Assembly: GCF_020184175.1 (NCBI RefSeq)
Contig: NC_065531.1
Location: 11,553,213 to 11,617,212, forward strand
Origin: Aphis gossypii
Taxonomy: Eukaryota; Arthropoda; Insecta; Hemiptera; Aphididae
DNA: 64,000 nt
Direction of reading: 5' to 3'
Positions 42,101-55,919 of this stretch are shown in pieces. Below the pieces are notes generated by a model. That model was not told the origin of the DNA, made no database searches, and worked only from the letters and a program-made list of their open reading frames with translations. Position 1 is the first letter of the stretch, and every line of letters begins with the position of its first letter. Made by a program: the position numbers and the translations under genes.

Positions 42101-45100
42101 ATACTGGAGAACATGTGCTCGGTAAGTGAAAAATAGCATGTAAAATTAAACAATTTGAAATTCTCAAAAGATCTGAATAAAAAAACGACATCCTCACGAA
42201 AATGTGACACAACCCATTTCCCAGCACTATTCGTTATACGCGAAATGTTGAGTCAATTTACGTACCTTAAAAGTGGTATGCAATATCGTCTTTTTTCTTC
42301 CGAGTATTTAATGTTAGACTTTCATTTTATTATTTATTTGAAAAAATGTCCACTTATATTGGGAGCGTTTCGAAATAAATGAATTTTATTACATATATCG
42401 TGTTTATTGGTACTGCAGTCAAGACACGTATATTTTTATACTACATTATGAAAAGTATATATTTCTGCAATTGAAATACTTTACATTTATTGATTATTGA
42501 AAATAAGTTAAGTTTAAGTATTTCAATAAATAATAATATTTAAATCATAGTTATTAGTATAAATATATTATTATAACTGAGATAAAGAAAACTTATATCT
42601 GTAGATGTAAAAATGTTAATTTAAATTTACTCTTGAACATTGGTGATTTATGTTGGGTAGGTTTTTATCACGAGTATCTACTGATTTAGTAAATACTAAA
42701 TACTCGTATATTATATTATAATTTATATCTAATTATTTCGTATCGATACATGGGAAAAACGATACTAAAGTAACATAATTAAGACTAAATACTTAGCTCA
42801 TGATTTTATATCAAATAATTGAAGCATAAACCAAATCTACAAATTATTACATAACTGGTTAATTTAGATTAAAATATGTTTAAATATACAAATAATTAAT
42901 GTATAATGTTCAAAATGTAGTATTTTAGTATAATTAATAAATTTAATGACTACTTTTATTCTTAATAATCTAATAAAGTTATATAATGCAAAACAATGTA
43001 TTGTTTGCAAAGTGTTACGTAAATACATTTACATTCTACTTAATAATATTAAGAGAACACCTACTTGTCTTCAATAGAATAATACATTGTATATCATTGT
43101 ACGCAAATAAATTACATTAAAAATGTTTTCCATTAACTGTCCAAAATATCATTATTTTATTAAACATACAGTTAAATGTCTTTATTTTAGCGGTAGGTGT
43201 ATATTTATTGTTTGAGAACTTATTATATAACACTTTGTACAATAATTCATTGGCCACCGAAAAACACACATGATTTAAATAATATACACACAAGTACACA
43301 ACACTCGCTATGGATTCAATTGTAATACAAAATGTATTCAGTGTTTTTGGTTGATATTCATATAGATTCGTAAAATCGGAAGTATAAGGGTATATGTGTT
43401 GTTCGTGGTTAACGGAGATGAAAAAAAAAGAGGGCGAAATATCGCTCGTCATAAAGGTGATAAATTGGCTTTTCTTTTTATCGACGAACGGTGTTTGCGA
43501 CTTTTCGAGCTTTGCCAATGTAATGGTGTGAGTAGAAAAAATATCATACTTTGTCATACTATATATGTGAAGCAATTTAAGTCTTTACGATATTTTGTGA
43601 CTTGAAATTTATCATATTTTCCTCCCACGCGGTAAACAATTCCAACATTATTTCAGCATTTATCAACATTGTCATGTATATACAAATATTTTAAAATAAC
43701 TATATTTCGTTCGATAAAATATTCTTTACATAATACTTAAAATTACACCACATCGAAATGCGTTGTACCTTCTTGTCAATCATATACACAATATAACAAA
43801 GCATTATTTGTTTGTATTGTTGTATTTGTATTTGTACTCTTTTAGTAAATATTAATATACATTAAAATATTGTAATAATGGAATCTATGAAAATGATCAC
43901 GTATCTTTACAGTTATTTTAAAGAAGTTTTTTGGTTTTTAACATTTTCTTTAAAAGTAAAAAAACCGATAACAATGATTATTATAATATTACCGAAACGA
44001 ATATAATAATACCTACAGGTGCATAATACGTCCTATACATTGATATACAAATATTGATGTATCTTCTGTTTATCTGCTCACGTGTTAGCACTATTCCTAT
44101 ATACTTTCATGGTAATTTGATAACAATTTTTATATTGTATGGGTAGTCGGTTAACGAAATTGACACGTTTCATTTTTACTGGGGTTCGACTTGACACACT
44201 GACGATATAGTATAATTTAAACATTCTAAAATCGATTGTTATTTTTTTCCATAAAAAAAATGCCTGTGTCAGAATTTTAAGTCTACATACGATAATTATA
44301 AGGATTTACCATTCCCATGTAGTATTTTAATACACAATAATACCATTTCATTTTTTCTTCTTTTATCAGTTAAAACACTACAAATGTGTTTATTTTTTTA
44401 CCTGTATAGCAGTAATGTAATATGTATAATGTACTATATTGTATTCCTACTACATTATGTATGGACGTCGTATGTATATTACACAGCCATGGTGTATTAT
44501 ATAATACATGTAACCAGAGACAACTTGAGCAATTGCCATTAGTGATTGACGTTTTAATTTAATGTTTTTAGTTTCTGATCTTTGTGAAACACGTCTACAA
44601 TTTTATAAAATAATTTGAATTCAAATCAAATTGTCATACAGACATTAATAATCGGATAATATGATACTGCGTAGCAATGTGTTTCAACCGTCAATCGATT
44701 TTTTTTATTCTCTCCCATATTTTAAAATCAGCACCTACAATACGAAATTAGAGTATGAAACAAATAATTATAGATACGACTTTTAATATCCAATAGATAT
44801 AAAGAATCTAAAATATACAGTTTTTTATTCGATAATAAATATTACTTTGGCGTGAAAATAAAATAATTAAGATTATTAGTAATGCTATTTTATACCGTAT
44901 TAGTGGCTATAACGGTATGTATTCTTAAACGGTAATTTGTGTTACATTGTAATATTATGATACTGCAATATCAGCGGTATTCGTATTCGGTGTAAAAATA
45001 TTATACCTATACAAAAAAAAAAAAGAGTTCGTAAGAATAGACGATAAGTTTTCCTTAGTCCGTTTATATACCCACCTATACTTATTCATAGTTATCTTTA

Positions 45101-46670
45101 TCCAGTCAAGAAAGTAACGCATTTTTATACTAAACTGGAAAATGTATTATATTCTTTAAAACAAAATTAATAAAAAATCTTAACTATATACCTCCGTCTA
45201 ATATTAAGAACTAAATGTAATTGTTAATGAATTTCATTAAAATCATTAATAAATAATGATTAATAATGTAAAATATTCTTATAAACAATTTATATACTAT
45301 ATTACTTGTTAATACTTATTTCTAGGTACCACTCATATTTTCTCAGTTGAAAATAATAATTAAATAATTTTTTTTATAAAGATTTTATCTTACTAATTTC
45401 TTTGATCACTCCAATTACGCCCATAGGCTATATTATATTATATAATACGATCACAAAGCAGTATTTCCACGGACAAATACAATATGAAACATGGTAATTA
45501 TAGATTAAAATTATAATATATAGTTTGGTCCGTTCGTTTCGATTGTTAATACGACCAGATCAATAAAAATAAAATAATATTAGCATAATATCGACTGCTG
45601 TTTCAAAAGCATCTACCAACACTGTATTTCGATGTTCTTAAAATTTGGAGAAAATAAATGTATACAAATACATGAGCTGGTATTGATCAAAACATTATTG
45701 TATTAAGCATTTGCGTTATTGAAAACAAATCAGTTAATGGCATAGAATGTGTCATAATACACGTATAAAAAAAACTTTTATTATAATTATAATTTATAGG
45801 TACCATAGTTAAATAGTCATGTAAAATATATTAATAGTATATTATTAATTTATAAGTCCAAATCCGGTAAATTTATTTATAACATCAAGTGTTAGACTTA
45901 TATAGGTATAAGATGCTATACTAACTATGACTAACCCCGCTTTTTGTGAATACCACATTAGGATGAAAGTTTGAAGAAATGTTATAAAGTATAAAATACA
46001 TTAAACTAACATACAAGCATAATTTGGATATTTTTTATGATGTACCTATTTTGTATGTAGTAGATGCAATGTACAAGTATATACTATTAAATTGATCGAG
46101 AAAATAATGTAAGGCACTCCGGGAAATCTGAAGAAAGTTCGTGGCACAAAGAGGTTGTGATATTTTAGTCCCTGTTGTTTCTCAATAAAATGTAATCGAA
46201 TATTATTTATTTGTATTTAGACTCATTAAATTATAATATCTTAAAAATATTTTAGTTATTCAATATAGAAATATTATTATATATGTATTCAATATATTTT
46301 AGAAATTAACTGAGAACATAAGAATGTAAAATAGTTGCTCTCATTATATCTAAGTGCACAATATATTCACAATAAGTATTTTAGTAATTTTATATTAAAA
46401 CTATGAATGTATTATAACTGATTTCGTCCGTCACTACAGCTATTATATTATAATATTATATTAAATAAGGTAGGTTTAGGTATATCATCATAATATTTTA
46501 AAGTATTTATTATAAATGATAATACATATTTATATACGTACGTTGCATATTCCTATAATATATTATACTGTAGTTGTCTTTATATTATACTGTGTAGATG
46601 CTTGTCAACGTCTATAGCCTCTATAGGCAATAGCTTGTAATAACAGGTAGTAGCCGTAGGTCATTTTTAA
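36130..46670. other. long AT-rich non-coding stretch
   Basis: No gene recognised. It contains the longest open frame in the window (minus strand, 43,117-43,575, 152 codons), judged compatible with chance. A good isolated donor (CGGTAAGTG) sits at 42,120-42,128. A 119-base acceptor-to-donor segment at 41,015-41,133 has all frames closed. A minus-strand CAG|GTAAGTG donor lies at about 39,870-39,880. None connects into a gene model. Confidence 0.55.
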
Positions 46671-47118
46671 GTCGAGCTAATAAATAATTATATCAAAATT
46701 ATTTTATTTATGATAGCTCATTACTCATTAGTTAAAACTCAAAAATTCAATGTTATAGACAATGATGAACTGACCCGACTGAATATTTCATTACATCTGT
46801 TTAAATTTAAATTTTGTTGACTTCCTGGTTTTTTTGAATAATTGTCGGGATATATTAAAGCGGTTTAAAACGGCTTTGGATTTTATGGTCCATGGAAATA
46901 ATTCATAGGGTATTGTCCGGAGACTTTGTGAATACGTAAACCGAATAAAATCTCTGGACTTTGCATAGCATGAAATGCTTGTTATAAACATGAAACAAAC
47001 TGAGAAATTCCATGAAATTATTTAAAATTTTTCTTTAAAAGTCATTAAACCTGACGGGGAAATTATTTTTTTTGGAGAACCAACTAAAATGAAAGGTACT
47101 TATTATGAATTTAAAATG
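46671..47118 (+). pseudogene. possible decayed coding remnant, unidentified
   Basis: Reading the plus strand from 46,671 gives a stop-free run of 49 codons (including LVKTQKFNVIDNDELTRL). After a +1 shift near 46,800-46,816 a second frame continues to 47,118 with only three internal stops (46,906, 46,966 and 47,023). Its last segment reads KVIKPDGEIIFFGEPTKMK. The composition looks more like real protein than the surrounding frames. However, an overlapping minus-strand frame of 66 codons (46,791-46,991) competes for the same DNA. The stop density is only about half of what chance predicts, so this could be coincidence. No family recognised; a transposase relic is one option. Confidence 0.2.
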
Positions 47119-47559
47119 TAATATAGCAACAGCTGTTATATTTTGTTATTAATTCTGGCTACTGCAAAAGCTTTGTGCTTATAAAATAAATATGTTATAG
47201 TTATTTTTAGAGCCAACTCTCTTAAGATCATAAGTTGTATAATTTCAGCACATAATTTGAAATGCTGACAGTTTATATTTATAATATAAGTGTGGATTGT
47301 TTAAATTTTAGGAATCAATTTTGTTAAATACGAGTACCTATTATATATTACAACAATAATATTTCCAGGTATCTGAACTTGTTTTCTTAAAAAATTATAT
47401 TTCCAACAAAAATTTTTTTATTTTTTTTTCATTATTGTTATTTATTTATAACAACACTTCATTCAAACATTTTGCGTTCTACTTTTTTTTTGTTGTAAAT
47501 TTGACATAATAATTTATGTACGATAAACGCAAACAACAATGATATATGACACGGGCTCT

Positions 47560-47890
47560 TTAATAATAATACTCGTAGTCTGAGAGTTTATGACATATTC
47601 CTGTTACGGAAAAATACGAAACGAATTACACAAATGACAGTAGTTATGTGCTATACGCGTAGGTTCACCGCGAGCGAAACACGACTGAGTTCGTATACAT
47701 AAGCACAATAATAACAATAATATTATATAATACAGATTTGTTGTAGGTACGTCGCGCAGCGATTGGATTTTGTTCTCGTATTTCTGGCGTGGGTACAATG
47801 GCAATTTTCCGTAATCCGCACCAGACACTGTATATATTATTATATGTTCTATACTCCGTACCTACAGTAGGCAAGGTTCACCAGTAAACA
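47560..47890. promoter_or_regulatory. GC-richer patch with frames open on both strands
   Basis: Moderate CpG content (for example CGTCGCGCAGCG near 47,750). On the plus strand a TTGTTGTAG acceptor-like site is followed by 46 open codons; on the minus strand two frames of 69 and 74 codons overlap. Neither has convincing partners. Possibly a regulatory patch. Confidence 0.2.
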
Positions 47891-49427
47891 GTAATAAACC
47901 AAATACCACGATATAATATTGTACGTGTAATAATAATATCGTATAGGTGGAAACTAGAATGGTATAGAACCGTTTATATATATATATATTTTAATACGTG
48001 CCATTCGATTTCGTTTTTATATTTCATTATAACACAATTTTCATTGAGTCCGATAAATATTAAATTTTATGTGGGTATAGTTTTCGTAGAGTAAAGAAGA
48101 AATTGTACCCTTGGAAAAAAAACTCAAACTGTACCTACATAATCAATATAGCGTATTGTTATATACGTTCGTGGTTTTATATATAAACGTATTAGTATAT
48201 TATATTATAATAAATATATAAAAATTGGACTCGCGGTCCATAGTTAATTAAGGAATCGATAACATTGCCAGAAGTATTGCGATTGGATGATAAGAAACTG
48301 AAGTGATTTTTTTTTTATATGTAATTAATTTTAAACGGTGACCACGATGATTTGATCTATGATAATAATATTGGCTTCTATAATGCAATTGGCCGCCGCT
48401 ATTCCTATCACAGAATCTCAAGTGTATTATTGAACCACTGTTTCTCCGTTAAAATTTAAGATAACTGCTGCAGAGTAATAATTTTAATAACACGCCTTGC
48501 TCATATTTTAAACTCAAGGTAATGTATATACTACATATCATTATTTTAAAAGAAATTTCACAACAACAAAAAATGCTTTTTTCATTAAATTGTGATGTTT
48601 TACTGTATACGAGCGTAGATATTTAAACGATATCCTCGTAAGTATTTGATTTTTATATATAAATAAGTATTATCAGTTTCATATTTATGATGGTGTGGTG
48701 TAGTGTAGTTCTATAATCCTAAATAATAAATGCCGAAATATTATGTAATAATTAATAGTTATACTTTTAACAGAAAACAATAGCTATTAGCTATAAGTAT
48801 AAAAATTATAAATACGTATAATGTACCTATACTATTATAAACTATAATAGTCGTATTTGTACAATATAAGTGAATGTACTAAACTATAACAAAATTTAAG
48901 ATTTTTGGCTTTTGCTCAGGAAATAGTTTAAAATACGCTACTAAGAATCATATTATGTTAACAGTTAATGTGAGCAATAAGCTGTCTATAACGTAGCTTA
49001 ATAATTAATATATATGCTATATCTAATGATTCATTGGAACATTACGTATACTAGATCATAGTGTAGGTACTTACTTACAAATATATATTATGTAATACTC
49101 AATACATATATTATATGGTACGGTATTGGTCATTCTGATTTCACAGTAAATGAACATATTATTATTATTATTATACAGACAAATTTAGTCGATAATATAT
49201 TTAAGGTATACTACATTAAATATATTCCTATACCTACGTATTCAATGATATTCTGTATTATTATTTATTACCACCTATATTAATATGCATACCGACACGA
49301 TACATCGTTATTGATATGATAAGTGTGTTTTGCAGTCGGACGATTTGGACGTATGCACCGTGCGTTTATAAATTTAATATTATAATTCATAATTTTATAC
49401 ATTGTACACACGTCTACAACTACCGTA

Positions 49428-49760
49428 CACGTGTGATTGGTTCAGTCTTCAGTGTCTAACACTTCTTGCGGGCACCTTTCGTTTCCACACCCGCGGGCAA
49501 GACGAACGGCTGCGGCGGATAAAACACAAGTCGTACGGCTATGGCGAGTAACCGATAGTTAACGTGGGTAGGTATGGTAGGCAGGCAACAGGCAGGTTAT
49601 TATATAGATAGGAACGTATATACACTGAGTACACCTGCGACTACTTGCGACCGAACCTAAACGTATAATATCATGACGTGTGTGTATGTGTATATATATA
49701 ATATACATCACAATTCAGCGGTAACCGCCGAGGAACAGACTGTATTTCTTATATGGTCAC
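49428..49760 (+). promoter_or_regulatory. candidate promoter: E-box, ATTGG, initiator-like TCAGTC, CpG island
   Basis: In order on the plus strand: CACGTG at 49,428-49,433, an inverted CCAAT (GATTGG) at 49,435-49,440, and TCAGTC at 49,442-49,447. The last matches the arthropod initiator consensus, and a second similar TCAGTG follows at 49,449. Next come about 100 bases of CpG-rich sequence and then moderately GC-rich DNA. No TATA box lies at -30 and no clear coding exon follows, so this could start a transcript with a 5' non-coding exon or a non-coding RNA. The arrangement is seen; the function is inferred. Confidence 0.35.
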
Positions 49761-49817
49761 TACGGGCTGCTACATATAGGAGAAGAGAATAATATATTAT
49801 TATTGTAGTTATATATA

Positions 49818-49839
49818 GTAATAATAATAATAATAATAA
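49818..49839. repeat. (ATA)n microsatellite
   Basis: Seven tandem ATA units. Confidence 0.95.
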
Positions 49840-51704
49840 CTGCTGTCGTTGTTTCTTTATTTTTCTTTCCTCCGTCACTAATTAATATTCTACAAACGTC
49901 TCAGAACTACCATAGGTATACGTATATATATCGTCTTACACGCATACACACGCACAAAACTCACGCACTTGCTACTCGAACACACATTTCAAGACCAAAC
50001 ATAAATTATGATTATATACTCCCGTTTGAGACGCGTAATGAAATGATCGAAATGGTTTTTTTTCTGTGCGCGTATACACGCGCGTATGTATTACCGAAAA
50101 CCGGTCATTGATATAATATAAAAGGTTTATCGATTTCGAGCTTTGTTGTTGTTTTTTATTTTTATTTTTATTTTTTCATAAAATTTTGACCCAATAACAA
50201 GACGCCTGGCATTAGTCCATTATATGCATGCATGCAAAATGCGAATATATAAATGGTTACATTTTTTTTTTTTTATAGTTTTCGCTGATTTCCGAGTGCG
50301 TTGAAATGTAACGAACTCTATACGGATTTGACTATCTTGCAGAAACATCACATATCATTGTGAAAAAAATACCCATTATCCAAATCGTCATGTATTACCA
50401 TAATAATATATTGGTTTATAAGTTTTCATCATTCCAAACAAATGCGAATAATCGCCTAAACACCACGGTAAAATAAGCTGTAACAGTTATGCAATGTATA
50501 ACAGAAGTGGATTAGGATCTATTATACAACATATTGGTGAAACTTGTATTATAAATTGAATATAATATTTTACTGACCGAAAAAGATCTATGTATTACGT
50601 TTAATTGATTTAATAAAGTTATGTTTAGTATAATTTTGTTTTATAACATTATTCATTTATTCATTATAATATCGAGTAGGTACATATAAGTATTTAAATA
50701 ATTAAAAAATATACTGCAATTAGTCTGAATTGATCCATATTATAATATGAATTATACTGTTTATAGTGTTTATACTGTTACGTTTATAATTTTAGAAGAA
50801 TCAAAACAAACCATTTTCATTTCAATTCGATCTTATCATATTCATTAACATAAACGTAATGATTGCAAATAATAAATAATCAATAAATTACTTTGGGCGA
50901 GAGTGCGAGACAGGCGTTGAAGTGATGTTTGCGTAAGTATTATTAAATCATATTATAATCTAGTTGAATCTCGTTTTTCCACTTTTTAAATACGTAGTTT
51001 CATTAAATTGATGAAATGCATTCTAACTTGTATACTTAACCTTTATAATTTCTAAAAAGAAAAAAATAATTAAAAATTAAAAAAAAAATAGGTAAAAATA
51101 CCTTTTTTATTATTTACTTAAGTTAATTTTCCATGGTAAAATTAAATTTAAAAAGAAGAGAAAGTTGGAATCCCTTTACTGTACATTTTTACTTTACATA
51201 GGTTACTGTATTGGATAATATGCGAAATTGGAATTCAACGATTAAATTTTAAATTTTAAATGACATTTTTAAAAATATTGAATTTCAAATTTTAATAAGT
51301 AACTAGGTAAAATCAAAATAATTTAAATTTTATCAAGAATAGAACATGGTCATAAAAATATTCAATAATTATTCGTTTTTGAACTACAACAAAATATCAA
51401 AAACCTTTTGAGTAGAAATAATTATTATTTTATAGTAATACTCAATATCGTAAAAACTTAACTTAAGAAATTAGACTGACTTTCCTATACATACATTTTT
51501 TTTCTATAGGTAGAAAATCTTTTGAGAAATCTTATTTTAAGTTTTAAAACCATAGATATAAAAATTAAATTTACTTGAAAATAATGAAATTATTTTACAA
51601 AATTTGAAATTGTACGAATTTTCGTCAAAATTCTAACTTTAATTTTATAGTAGGTATATTTTTACTTTTACATACTTATCCTAAATACATCTCAAAAATG
51701 TATC

Positions 51705-51786
51705 TCTCTGGGGCTCTGAATAGCGAAAATCTCCGAATATCGAAGTTTCGGTTACCGAGATTATCTGCTATTCAGAGGTTTTACTG
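51705..51786. mobile_element. short palindromic pogo/Tc1-like MITE relic
   Basis: The right end read on the minus strand starts CAGTAAAACCTCTGAATAGC and is bordered by TA (51,787-51,788). The left half carries the same CTCTGAATAGC on the plus strand (51,714-51,724). Both halves continue with AATCTC and CGAAG-like matches, so the 82-base unit is almost one large inverted repeat. The outer nine bases of the left end have diverged. The CAGTAAAACCTCT terminus and TA border fit pogo/Tc1-type miniature elements; the family name is inferred. Confidence 0.6.
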
Positions 51787-52817
51787 TAGTTGCTTTTAAA
51801 AATGTAAGACTTTCTATATATTATATTCTTTATAATTGTAAAATATTTAAAAGTGAATATTATAAATCATAATACAAATAATTCTCCTGAGATTAACCGT
51901 ATAGAATAACAAAATCACAAAAACTAAATAAGGAATTTATTTTTGACAATCGAATGTATGGAATAAGCTGATCAGTATTATAGTTATTCTCTAAATAAGT
52001 CAACCATGGGAATAAGATACCATTATTATAAAACAATTATTATGCGATTAAAATGTAATTTATTGGTAGTATATAGTAGGTATAAAAATTGCATTATAAA
52101 ACCATTTTTAAACTCAAACTAATAATTGTATAGATATTTGAAATATAATATTAAATTGTTATTTTAAAAACTACTAAACAACATTAAACCATTTAAAAGT
52201 TTTAAACTCTTTAGTCAAGTGTGTAAAAATATTATGTACCACTATAATAGTCACAACCTAATTACTAATTAGATGTATTATTATATTATGCATCGTGCAA
52301 AGTGTTATTTTATTACTTCCAATATTATGTTTATTATTTCTTAAAATTCCCACATTTTAATGTCGGTTGATAAATAAATTAATAATAAGTGGACAAAAAA
52401 AAAATTGATTCATACGGTTATAACGTGACAATACTGACAATGATGGTAGTCTACACCATGAGAAACTATACTCGCATTATAATATTATGCACAGGTACAT
52501 GAACGTGACGACTTGCATGGGCATTGGTAAATAATATTACGCGTTATTGCTTATACAGAAAACGATCACAAGCTATTCAAATACCTAATAAAATAGCAAC
52601 AATGAATTTTTCATGTATATATAAGTACATATATAACCGAACTACAAGCCTACAATATAGTATACATAACAAAAACATTCAACTAGCTATAACTACGTGT
52701 TTATGAATAAACATTAGATCTACAATAACAAAAAACTATAGATGATAATAATACGTAGTAAATATTTCGGAAAGATAGTTTCCATGTGACATATTACACA
52801 AGATAGTAGTATACTTA

Positions 52818-52849
52818 GTATATACTGTACTATACTGTACAGTGTATAC
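52818..52849. other. 13-bp stem hairpin
   Basis: GTATATACTGTAC and GTACAGTGTATAC pair over 13 positions with a single non-Watson-Crick pair (G-T wobble in one RNA sense), around a 6-base loop. Too short for a microRNA precursor on its own; may be a dyad or chance in AT-rich DNA. Confidence 0.45.
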
Positions 52850-55800
52850 AAAATAAATAATTATTTAAAAATTGATTTACACCATTTATTACACGATCAA
52901 TACGGTACTTACGAGTATTAACCGAGAGTTTTTGATAATATTATTTGTTTAGGTAATCATTTTCTTCTAGAACAATATCAATTTCATAACATGCATTACA
53001 TTTTTATTGTGATGAAATATATTCCTAATAATTTATACTTACATCATAATCCATATACATATATTATACTTTTCAAATTGTGAATTATTAAATACTTTCA
53101 AAATACACGCATAAAAAATAATAATTCACTTACACCATTAGGGCATTAGGAATATTGCCAAGTTTCTTTTACTCGATTAAAATACCGGATACATTTAAAA
53201 TTAATATTTCTGACAATAATACTTTTTTGACCTTTTTTCATCACATAATGGACTTTCCACAATAGCTATTTACAACAACAAAAAGAATCTACTTTTATAG
53301 TTATAGCTCTGAGTCTGAAGGCGTCTGCTACAACACCTATATAATATTCAATATGTAGGTAGGTACCAGATATACTTTTCCAGTGGGTAATGTATAAAAT
53401 ATGTATAGTACAAACATCAATTCAAACGTATTTCCACAATTTATTCAGTATTTAAAATTAAAATCATTGAACAGACAATTAAACAAATATAGGTACTCTT
53501 TTAATTTCTGTATACCGTTTTTTTTAAATACTTTAATAATTGTACTATAATACCTCCTTATGTATGTATAATTATAATTACAAATGCATAACTATAACAC
53601 ACTACACACATTATTGCAGTCTTAATAATTTTCCATTAAATTAAAATCAAATGTTAAATATAATATTGCCTATAACTAGCTGGTATTAAATGTTCACGAT
53701 CAGAAATTAAGTAGTTGCCAGTTAATAAATGCCTTGACCTATGATTTAATAAATTAATTTGTAAAATTAAAAAATATTTGTTATTAACAAATAACATTAG
53801 GTACTTTAATTTGAAACGTTGAGAGCATTATAAATGTATTTATTATTAATAATAATCAAAAATAATGTTGTCTATTATAAAATGTAAGGACGTAAATAAA
53901 ATTATACAATGTATACATTATTTGGTTATTTGTTTTAGAAATTAAATCAGTCATTAGTTCTATATTTCAGACAGAAATACTAAACTATAATATTTAGGTA
54001 TACTATAAATTAATAATTCGTTGTAGGTATTTGTATAGAACATAATGTTATTTTTATCGATCATAATTCGTAATATATGTACACGATTTTAAAGAAATTA
54101 AAAATAAATATTTTTTTTTTCAATAAACTATGATAATATACCCAAGTAGTAACTAAAAAACCAATTATTTATGTATGTAAAACGCCCATAGAGTAATTTG
54201 TATGTTTTTGCGTGTTTCACCAGTGTAGTTTTAGAGACAGATCGTAGTATGATAACAATTTTCTGAAAGTTTCAATATCACGCATTTATAATATAATAAT
54301 AATAATAGTTCATATTATTCTACCAAATACCAATTTAACGTGAGCATACAAGAAGTCAAGGAGAAGATAAATAATACGGGCTAAGAGCCTAAGAATATTA
54401 TCAGAATACTTTTTTTAGTTTTAGATTTTATACAAAGATGGTTCTTTTACAATAATTGTTTTATATATTTATATAAAACACTCGTATAAATATAAGAAAT
54501 GCATATGATTTTTAAATAAATAAAATGTTAAACTTAACAAAAAATAACAATAATATTATAATGAATCTTTTCTTACCTAACTTATTATATCAATAAGGTA
54601 TTCTATTTTTGTTTATTATTAGTTTAATAGTTAATACTTAATCGTTACAGATGTATGACATCAATTACAATATAATTTTAATACAACGGTTAATTCCATA
54701 TATTATGTAATTATTATAATTCACTTTTTTTAGGTACCTATAAATAAAATATACTTTTTTTTATAGATTTTTCTTTACACTTATATAATATTGCCTCATT
54801 GTTTTTGAACGTTTAATTTATCTAACAATACATTTCTTTTAGTATCTATACCTTTACTTTAATAAGCATAAACTTTATTATTTATTTTTAATATTCTAAA
54901 CTTTAATTTATAACTTGTGTCAAATACACATTAATGAATGAGTATGTATTATGTATCTCAGAACACACTTAGTAAAAATATTATATTATTAACAATATCA
55001 GTCCATGGAAAAAGCATGTATTAAAATAATATGCTTACATCGAAAATCACAATTATTTGAAATATACAAAGGTGCATGCATTAAATATATTAAAAAATAT
55101 TTTTTCTTTTATCTGAATTGATTTCTGATTATTAAAATTTAAAAATTAACATTATCAATAATCGCAATTTGTAGTATTATATGTTTCATTATTTATATGA
55201 AACAAAATATAATAAAACGTAATATAATACACTAAGCTAATAATTGACATTTTAAAATAGTTCATAGTTTGATTTGTATTTATTTACCTATGCAATCAAC
55301 TCTTTACTATAAGTTTACATAGGTATAACGTAAATACAACTCGCATACTTCAGGCGTTATAGTACTTATATAATATACGGTCTAATAACTAATTCCAATT
55401 TCTCACAATCATTTGAATATTGCATCTTGCAGTTATTTTGTTACCTACAGTTTGTTCAAGATCTCGGTTAGTTTATTAAATTATCATTAGGTACCCAGCA
55501 ATGCGCGTGTTACATGCATCTATATTATTTAGATGCCTATATACACTATTGGATTAATTATTCAACGACTGATGGTTTTAAACTTAAATGTGTAGGGTTT
55601 ATATTTTTTTAAACGAAAGCGATTTGCCCACTGTGTACACTAATAATAATATCGTAATAATACAATAATAGGTAGGTATACGCCCGACGTATTTTATGGG
55701 TCTAAACAGCGGATAAAACAATAATGACGATGATGAAAATATTAATAATAGGTACGCGGATGATAATTCTATCGATTGCGCGTTGGAAAAACACAAAACA

Positions 55801-55919
55801 ATATCGCAATGGGCCGTTGTACGCGGATATTTTATATTATATTATTATAAATAATAATAATAATATCGTATAATATCATATTATTATTATTGTCGGGAAA
55901 CGAGTAAAATACTAAATTG

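Larger units (their letters stand above)
49845..55590. other. non-coding stretch, mostly AT-rich
   Basis: Only the first 200 bases are GC-richer, including an imperfect GCGCGTATAC dyad at about 50,068-50,084. A short GC-richer piece at 50,895-50,933 ends in a GTAAGTATT donor-like site but has no acceptor or clear start. The palindromic element at 51.7 kb and the hairpin at 52.8 kb are listed separately. Nothing else recognised. Confidence 0.55.

Noticed and set aside
42110..42130. Strong donor-like CGGTAAGTG
   Set aside because: The upstream frame that fits (ITEDDTGEHVL) is closed by a TAG 19 codons earlier with no acceptor or start in between.
43117..43575. Longest open frame in the window, minus strand, 152 codons
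   Set aside because: With this base composition about one frame of this length per several such windows is expected by chance. No domain, splice context or promoter was seen, and the residue make-up is unremarkable.
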